Shown here: positions 58,701 to 64,000 of the stretch, piece by piece
Layout of the letters: each line of letters begins with the position of its first letter
Position numbering within the stretch: the stretch's first letter is position 1
Position numbers and translations under genes: made by a program
The notes under the pieces: model-generated
The model's database searches: none
The model's input: the letters and a program-made list of their open reading frames with translations, nothing else
Told to the model about the DNA's origin: nothing
NCBI GenBank assembly: GCA_963682175.1
Contig: OY821779.1
Coordinates: 1,934,501-1,998,500 of the forward strand
DNA: 64,000 nt
Source of the DNA: Triglochin maritima
Taxonomy: Eukaryota; Streptophyta; Magnoliopsida; Alismatales; Juncaginaceae
Direction: 5' to 3'

Positions 58701-61042
58701 TTAAAAGCTTCAAATACGTTAAAGGTAAGTATTTCTCTTGGATTTTGACTTATTATGTCTTATAAACTTGACTTCGTCATTGAGATGCTCACACAGCTCA
58801 CCGAAGCTTGGCTCATATTTTCTGTACTTTGCTCTTCCAAAAGCCAAACACAGTCTAGTGGTCCAGTCCTATTGGGACACTTATCATTATGATAATTACT
58901 CCAGATTACATGCTTTTGCTGGATATTCTGTTATGATGGAACTTTTTTAGCGAGTTATCCTGAAAATCACGTGGGTAACACAAGATTATACAAGAACAAA
59001 TAGTTTCTTTGGATCAGAAAAGTGTAGCTATGGTTTTATTTGATGATCAATGGTATTACATCAGCATTAATGTTACCCCAAAACCTCACAAGAACCCCCC
59101 TCCCCAAAGGGTGGTCAGACGAATGCATGCAGCCACATTCCTGCTAATTGGAGAAATTGTTGGTAGTTGACCCATTAATGCAAAGTGCAATCAACTATCT
59201 ACTATTTCATAATAATTAAGAAATACACAGTTTAAATAGCCATGTGATCTAATACATTTTTTTCTTCTACTCTGAACAGTCATGTGATCTAGTCCATAAT
59301 TTAATTGCCAAAAAAGTTTCAGCCTTTGGAAATGACAGTGATGAAGACTGGCGTCTCTTATCTGTTTAGTTTGAGAATTGAGATGATCTAGTACGTCTAT
59401 TATGCTACTATTCAAAGGTTACAGAAATTTATGCTTGATAGAATTATAGTACATTCCCTGTTTTCTTTTTTGTTGGTTCAAGGATTTGGAAATGTGATTA
59501 TTTTTCCACTACTTCCGGAGGAAAGATGAACGTCTGTTCAATTGTCTAAACTTCAAGAAGTTCACATAATTAGAAACCAGCCATTGTACACATTATTATC
59601 TATTATCTGGATTGGTCGAGATGACACAAATTCCAATGCCCACTTGATTTTTTCAACATAATAGTAGCATGGTAATCTCAATTATGCCTCATTGTTCTCC
59701 TTGTCATCTTGTCTCAATCTTGTGTCAGTACATAGCACAGTCTCGTCTTATCTTTTGTGTACATGTGTCATGGTAGCATATATAGAAGATAAAACTAATT
59801 TTTTCTGTTGTGTTAACGGATGCAGGTGTATCATGGGAATCGTATAGTAGTACAAATGGAACTTATCGAGTGAAGTTATCTGCAAATGCAACTAAAACGA
59901 TTGCTAATCTTAGGAAGCCACTGGAGCCATTGATGAATGGAAGGACCTTATGTCATACTGGTCTGACTCCTACTGTTCTGCAGCATCTGCTTTCACGAAA
60001 TGGTTTTGCACTCATGAAATGTTTGGAGAGGGAGACAGGCACCTGCATTATATATGACAGGCACAACTTTAAATTAAGAGTGTTTGGTTCGAGAACTAAT
60101 GTTGACATGGCCGAAAAAAAGCTTGTCGAGTCTTTGCTATCCTTTCATGAAAACAAACAACTAGAGATTCAGCTGCGAGGAAGTGAATTGCCACCAAATT
60201 TATTGAAAGAAGTAGTTCGAAGATTTGGACCAGAGCTTCATGGGCTGAAGGAGAAAGTCCCAGGAGCTGACTTCGTATTGAACATCCGTCACCACAAGCT
60301 TTCAGTATTCGGGAACCAGGAAATGAAGCAAAAGGTTGAAGAAATTATCTCGGAGATGGTTCAGTCTCTTGGTAGCAGTGAGACAGTGGAACATACGTCG
60401 GAAGCCACATGCGGCATATGTTTGTGTGAATTGGAGGAGCCATACATGCTAGAAGCTTGTAGACATGTGTTTTGCCGTGCTTGCTTGTTGGAACAGTACG
60501 AGTCAGCTATAAAATCCCACGATGGTTTTCCTTTGTGCTGTGCGAAGGAAGGATGCAGAACTCCTATATATCTTGTGGATCTGCGTTCCTTGTTGTGTAA
60601 TGATAAGTTGGAGGAACTTTTCAGGGCTTCCTTAAGTGCTTTTGTGGCTTCAAGTGCAGGGACCTACCGCTTCTGTCCGTCACCTGATTGCCCGATGGTT
60701 TACAAGGTGGCAGGCCCCGATGGATCTGATCCGCCTTTCAAATGTGAGGCTTGCTATGTGGAGACATGCACCAAGTGCCATCTTGAAAGTCATCCTTCTA
60801 TATCTTGCGAGTTGTACAAGCAGTTCAAGGATCAGCCAGATGCCTCACTCATGGAGTGGCGCAAGGGAAAGGAGCACGTCAAGAATTGTCCTCTTTGTGG
60901 GTATACCATAGAGAAGGTTGATGGTTGCAACCACGTCGAGTGCCGATGCGGAAGGCACATTTGCTGGGTCTGCCTTGAGAGTTTTGATAGCAGCGATGGA
61001 TGCTATAATCACCTGAGAAACATACATCAATCCATTGTATGA
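52716..61042 (+). CDS. DEAH-box ATP-dependent RNA helicase with C-terminal RING-IBR-RING ubiquitin ligase (DEAH11/12-like)
   Basis: Three exons in phase, 52716-53477, 55577-58724 and 59826-61042, giving 1708 residues, similar to plant DEAH11/DEAH12 proteins. The ATG at 52716 was chosen because no ATG lies upstream in frame. After a ~250-residue plant-specific N-terminus come helicase motifs GETGCGKS (260-267), DEAH (358-361), SAT (390-392) and QRAGRAGR (565-572), then helicase-associated domains. The last exon holds the RBR: RING1 from Cys1499 (CGICLCELEEPYMLEACRHV), the in-between ring (FCPSPDCPMVYK, CEACYVETCTKC) and RING2 from Cys1658 (CPLCGYTIEKVDGCNH), with a candidate catalytic Cys at 1676. 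All motifs are intact. The helicase activity predicted is RNA/RNP remodelling and the RBR would transfer ubiquitin; real substrates are not known to me. Intron 1 (53478-55576) and intron 2 (58725-59825) are AT-rich with no repeat identified. Confidence 0.95.
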
Positions 61043-61654
61043 ATCTCGAAGCTTTTGTAAGTATGGTACGTGTACCTGTAAGATAGCAGTGAAAAACTTC
61101 CAATGTACATACATATCTATAGAGGATAGAGCCATCAGCCATGTAAATATTATATATTTATTGAAGAGTTTTCTTTCCTATGATACGGTGCCTTCTTTTC
61201 TGGTGATTTTTATGTTCGTAATAAAGCATTATCTTGATATTAGTTACGAAGGTTCATTAGATGCATACGAATTGGAGACACGTGCCACAGTTCAAAATTG
61301 GTTGTATGCAAAATATCACATGGTGCAATAGCAAGATGAGAGATTGTCAAGAGTAACTTCGTAGCCTAGAAAAACAAGAAAAATAAACCTGACAAAACCT
61401 ACTAAAAATGTTCAGAGAAAAATTTCCCTGATTCCTCTTACAATTCATCAATCTCTGTATCATACTCTTTAATTCGTGCGGCACACTGTTCTTCTAATGT
61501 TGTTTTAAGATTAAGTCAAATCCCAACCTAGTGTAAATGAGTCTGAGTTGAACTAAAATTTTGAGATTCAAGTATTAACTTATATTATTATTAAATATAA
61601 AAAATAATTATAATTTGATCAATAAAAAATTTGAACCGAGTCTTGGTTTTTTCG
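61043..61654. other. 3' flank of the DEAH helicase gene
   Basis: Contains the 3' UTR (AATAAA-like ataataaagc near 61218) and AT-rich DNA. About 61505-61654 may belong to the repeat listed next. Confidence 0.4.
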
Positions 61655-61788
61655 AGTTCAAACGACTCGTTTACCAAATCAAGTCAGAAGAATTTTTTAT
61701 TTTTCATCAAAAATTTTCATTTTTAAGCTAAATTAGAGCTAAATATTTTTCAAGTTGAATTTTGAGTTCAAGCTAAAGTTGACAACCA
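61655..61788. repeat. Dispersed repeat, copy 2 (partner at 9390-9525)
   Basis: Same order of motifs as 9390-9525: caaatcaagtcagaag, tttttcatcaaaa, tcaagttgaattttgag, gttgacaacc. It is more diverged toward AT. Confidence 0.55.
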
Positions 61789-64000
61789 TCCAAACAATTA
61801 GCAAATTCCTTCTCTAGGGCAATACAATTTTTTAACACCAATAGTTGCTTTGAACTTTGATCAAACGACTCTAAATTCATCAAGTGCAGTAGTGGCGTAT
61901 TGTAACAAATTACCTCTACGGGAAAAAAACTTAGTACTGTTTAGATAATACTTCCAAACTCACTTAAAACAAGTCATTTGACGTCTCTAATTTAGTTCTA
62001 AATATTAATAATTCATTAAGCAGGAATCGACAGAGAATTTATACGTACTAACATGCATGGATTCCAAACAAGAAAGCACAACGGCAACACTTAAAAAGCC
62101 AGTACGCCTAGCATGGATCAATGGGGACCTGAGAATAAAAACACTTCCAAGTGGTTGAGGATCATGAAAAATCTATAGGAAAGAATCTTTGGGCACGACA
62201 TCACATCTTTCAGAAGAAAACCCCTAAAGATTGAACTTTTCGCAACATAAGTAAAACAACCGTTATAAACAGGCAACAAAAATACTACAAGTTCACTTGA
62301 AAAATCAAATCTTTTTGAAATACCTACAACCAAAACACTTTGGAAAGCCAATTTGCACTGAAATTTGATAGTTAAGATAATTGATTCCTTGAACATGAGA
62401 GAGAAAATACTATGAGAGATCTATACCTTGATATGAAGAACCCATACTCGTACAACCACCGGAGTAAGATCATACTTCCGACTATCTTGTCCAAGTCTTT
62501 GTCGATCTTGGTAGTTCAAGTGTAAGACCCGCTCTCTTGCTATAATAATAATAAGTTCACTCTCCGCGGTTATGCATAATTGACTTCTTGGAATGTCAAA
62601 TTGTGTTATGACATGCTTGTTTGGGTAGATTTGATCAAATTTCTTGTTGGTCGATCGGGTGCGACACATCAGGCGACCGCGCGGTTGTTTGACTCGATTG
62701 ACTCAATTTGGGTTCGAGTGAGTGTAGGGTCGGTTTTGGACTAAAACCACGTTGAAGTGACATGGAATTGGAAGAGTTGCATTAGGGTTTGGATGTGCAT
62801 TTTCGTGGCTTTTGGGATGTCTTTGTTGATGACATTTTTGGCATGTGTTGAGGTGACTTGATTAGCCATGAAGGCTTGGAAATTGAAGAGTCCTAGCAAG
62901 CTAACAAAAAACCTCTCCCACCAGCACACCTCTTCACCTCCCACATGTCTCCTCCACCTCTTCCACTCCTCAGCCACGTGGTCAGGCCACTCAGATGGTG
63001 CTCCAGCAAACTTCAAATCCAGCGAGGCTAGAAGCGACGTCTAATGCAACCTGTGGTGCGGCTAGAAGTTTGGTGGGCAAAATCTCCGACTAATTTCAGG
63101 AAACTTCCTTGCTAATCAGGTATGCTCTTGACCTTTGAAGAGTTGTATGGGAGGGGGTGTTGGCTGGAAGGCTGGCCAACACCATGTTGGTGGTTGGTGT
63201 AATCGGTTGCACCATCAACCGAGTTCCCTTCTAGCGTGGGTATGGAGCAGGCGCCAGATGGGGCTGGCTGTGGGGCAGCCAGAGGGACCAGGACTCCGGC
63301 GAGCTCCGGTGAGGTCCGACCAGGAGTGATGAGGTTTCTTCTAGGCTGAGTTTTGGAGTGGACACAAATCTGGTTGGGTGTGGCTGTCACACACAAGATC
63401 CGATGAGGATTTGTCTTCAACCCTCTTGACTCTTTGTTTGGGTTGGCTGACTGGTCCAGCCCTTCTAGACGGTGGTGGGGGTCAGGAGGAGGTGTGGAAC
63501 GACCCTAGGGAGGCTAAGGGTGAGGGGGATGTAGATAGGCTAGCTCGGTCTGAGCAGGGTGCGCTTGCATGGGCTAGCCATGGGGTTTGTGCACCATGTG
63601 CATCAGCTTGCTCGGTTGTTGGGTTGAGCTGCTTGGAGGGATCTCTACTGACCCTCTCCCACCACAGACCGTCTGAGAGGGATACTCTAAGCACGTGGGT
63701 TGGAGTGGTCAGGGGCTCATGCATCTGGTTGTGGGTCGATTGAACTTGTTAGCTTGCCTATTGTAAGTTATCGTGTTCTATGTGTTGAATGTGTTTTGCT
63801 CTATATGACTTGTTGTGTTTCAGTAACAGATATAATGTGGTTATATGATCTGATGTGTGTGTATTCGTGATGTTGTAGTCATGCATGCACTTATGAATGT
63901 AAACGAGCTCTTTCATATCATGTGTTGATCGTGTCATATTCTAAATCAACATATTAACCCGTTGCACGCATGTATGCTAGTTTAGAGATCTATATTGTCT
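61789..64000. other. Unassigned right end of the window
   Basis: 61789-62400 is AT-rich with nothing recognised. From 62400 the composition rises in GC, and minus-strand text at 62741-63016 (FAGAPSEWPDHVAEEWKRWR) and plus-strand text at 63135-63740 are open for 60-120 codons, but neither matches a family I know and several overlapping frames are open at once. It may be part of a retrotransposon or a non-coding transcript continuing beyond the window. Confidence 0.3.

Noticed and set aside
63112..63743. Overlapping open frames at the right end
   Set aside because: Several frames on both strands are open at once and none shows motifs; the GC-rich composition alone explains it.

Overview
The window is nuclear DNA of a flowering plant. 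Genes are split by AT-rich GT-AG introns, promoters are plant-like (TATA, telo-box, site II), and gene products such as plastid class II DAHP synthase and a DEAH/RBR helicase are plant forms. Several genes (DAHP synthase, 14-3-3, DEAH helicase) start with a GC-rich first exon and become AT-richer downstream. That gradient is more usual in monocots than eudicots, but I cannot name a species.

Host genes, left to right: DAHP synthase (+, 3140-5747), 40S ribosomal protein S6 (-, 12887-15421), 14-3-3 (+, 24713-27910), zinc alcohol dehydrogenase-like (+, 30666-34107), histone H3.3 (-, 35082-35665, with a long 5' UTR intron), a 123-residue Cys/Ser-rich protein (-, 41577-41948), a pinin-like splicing protein (-, 45568-51436, large repeat-filled introns) and a DEAH-box helicase with a C-terminal RBR ubiquitin-ligase module (+, 52716-61042). 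They are mostly unrelated housekeeping genes. For all the multi-exon genes I joined exons by reading splice sites, and reading phase closes in every case.

The space between genes is mostly mobile DNA. The most interesting system is one Mutator-like (MULE) family present three times. Copy A (16568-22748) carries a MULE transposase that splices in frame to an OTU-type cysteine protease, and a convergent plant mobile domain (PMD) gene. Copy B (39108-41374, inverted) is an internally deleted derivative. Copy C (about 1048-2272) is a 1.2 kb minimal derivative. In all three, each end carries a tiny first coding exon followed by an intron filled with an array of GC-rich palindromes. In copy A the transposase/OTU reading frame is intact but the PMD gene has two TGG-to-stop changes and a C-terminal frameshift.

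Other repeats: three ~255 bp hAT-type MITEs with CCGGT-rich cores and 8-bp target duplications; a 540 bp hAT-type MITE inside the pinin gene; two elements whose ends share a TTTGGCAACA-like core (11282 and 37449, the second with a hAT MITE inside it); a decayed PIF/Harbinger transposase (42925-44203); an RTE-type LINE fragment and an Au-like SINE in one pinin intron; a 140 bp x 3 tandem repeat; and fragments of a further palindrome-bearing element at 401-950, matched near 51680-51858.
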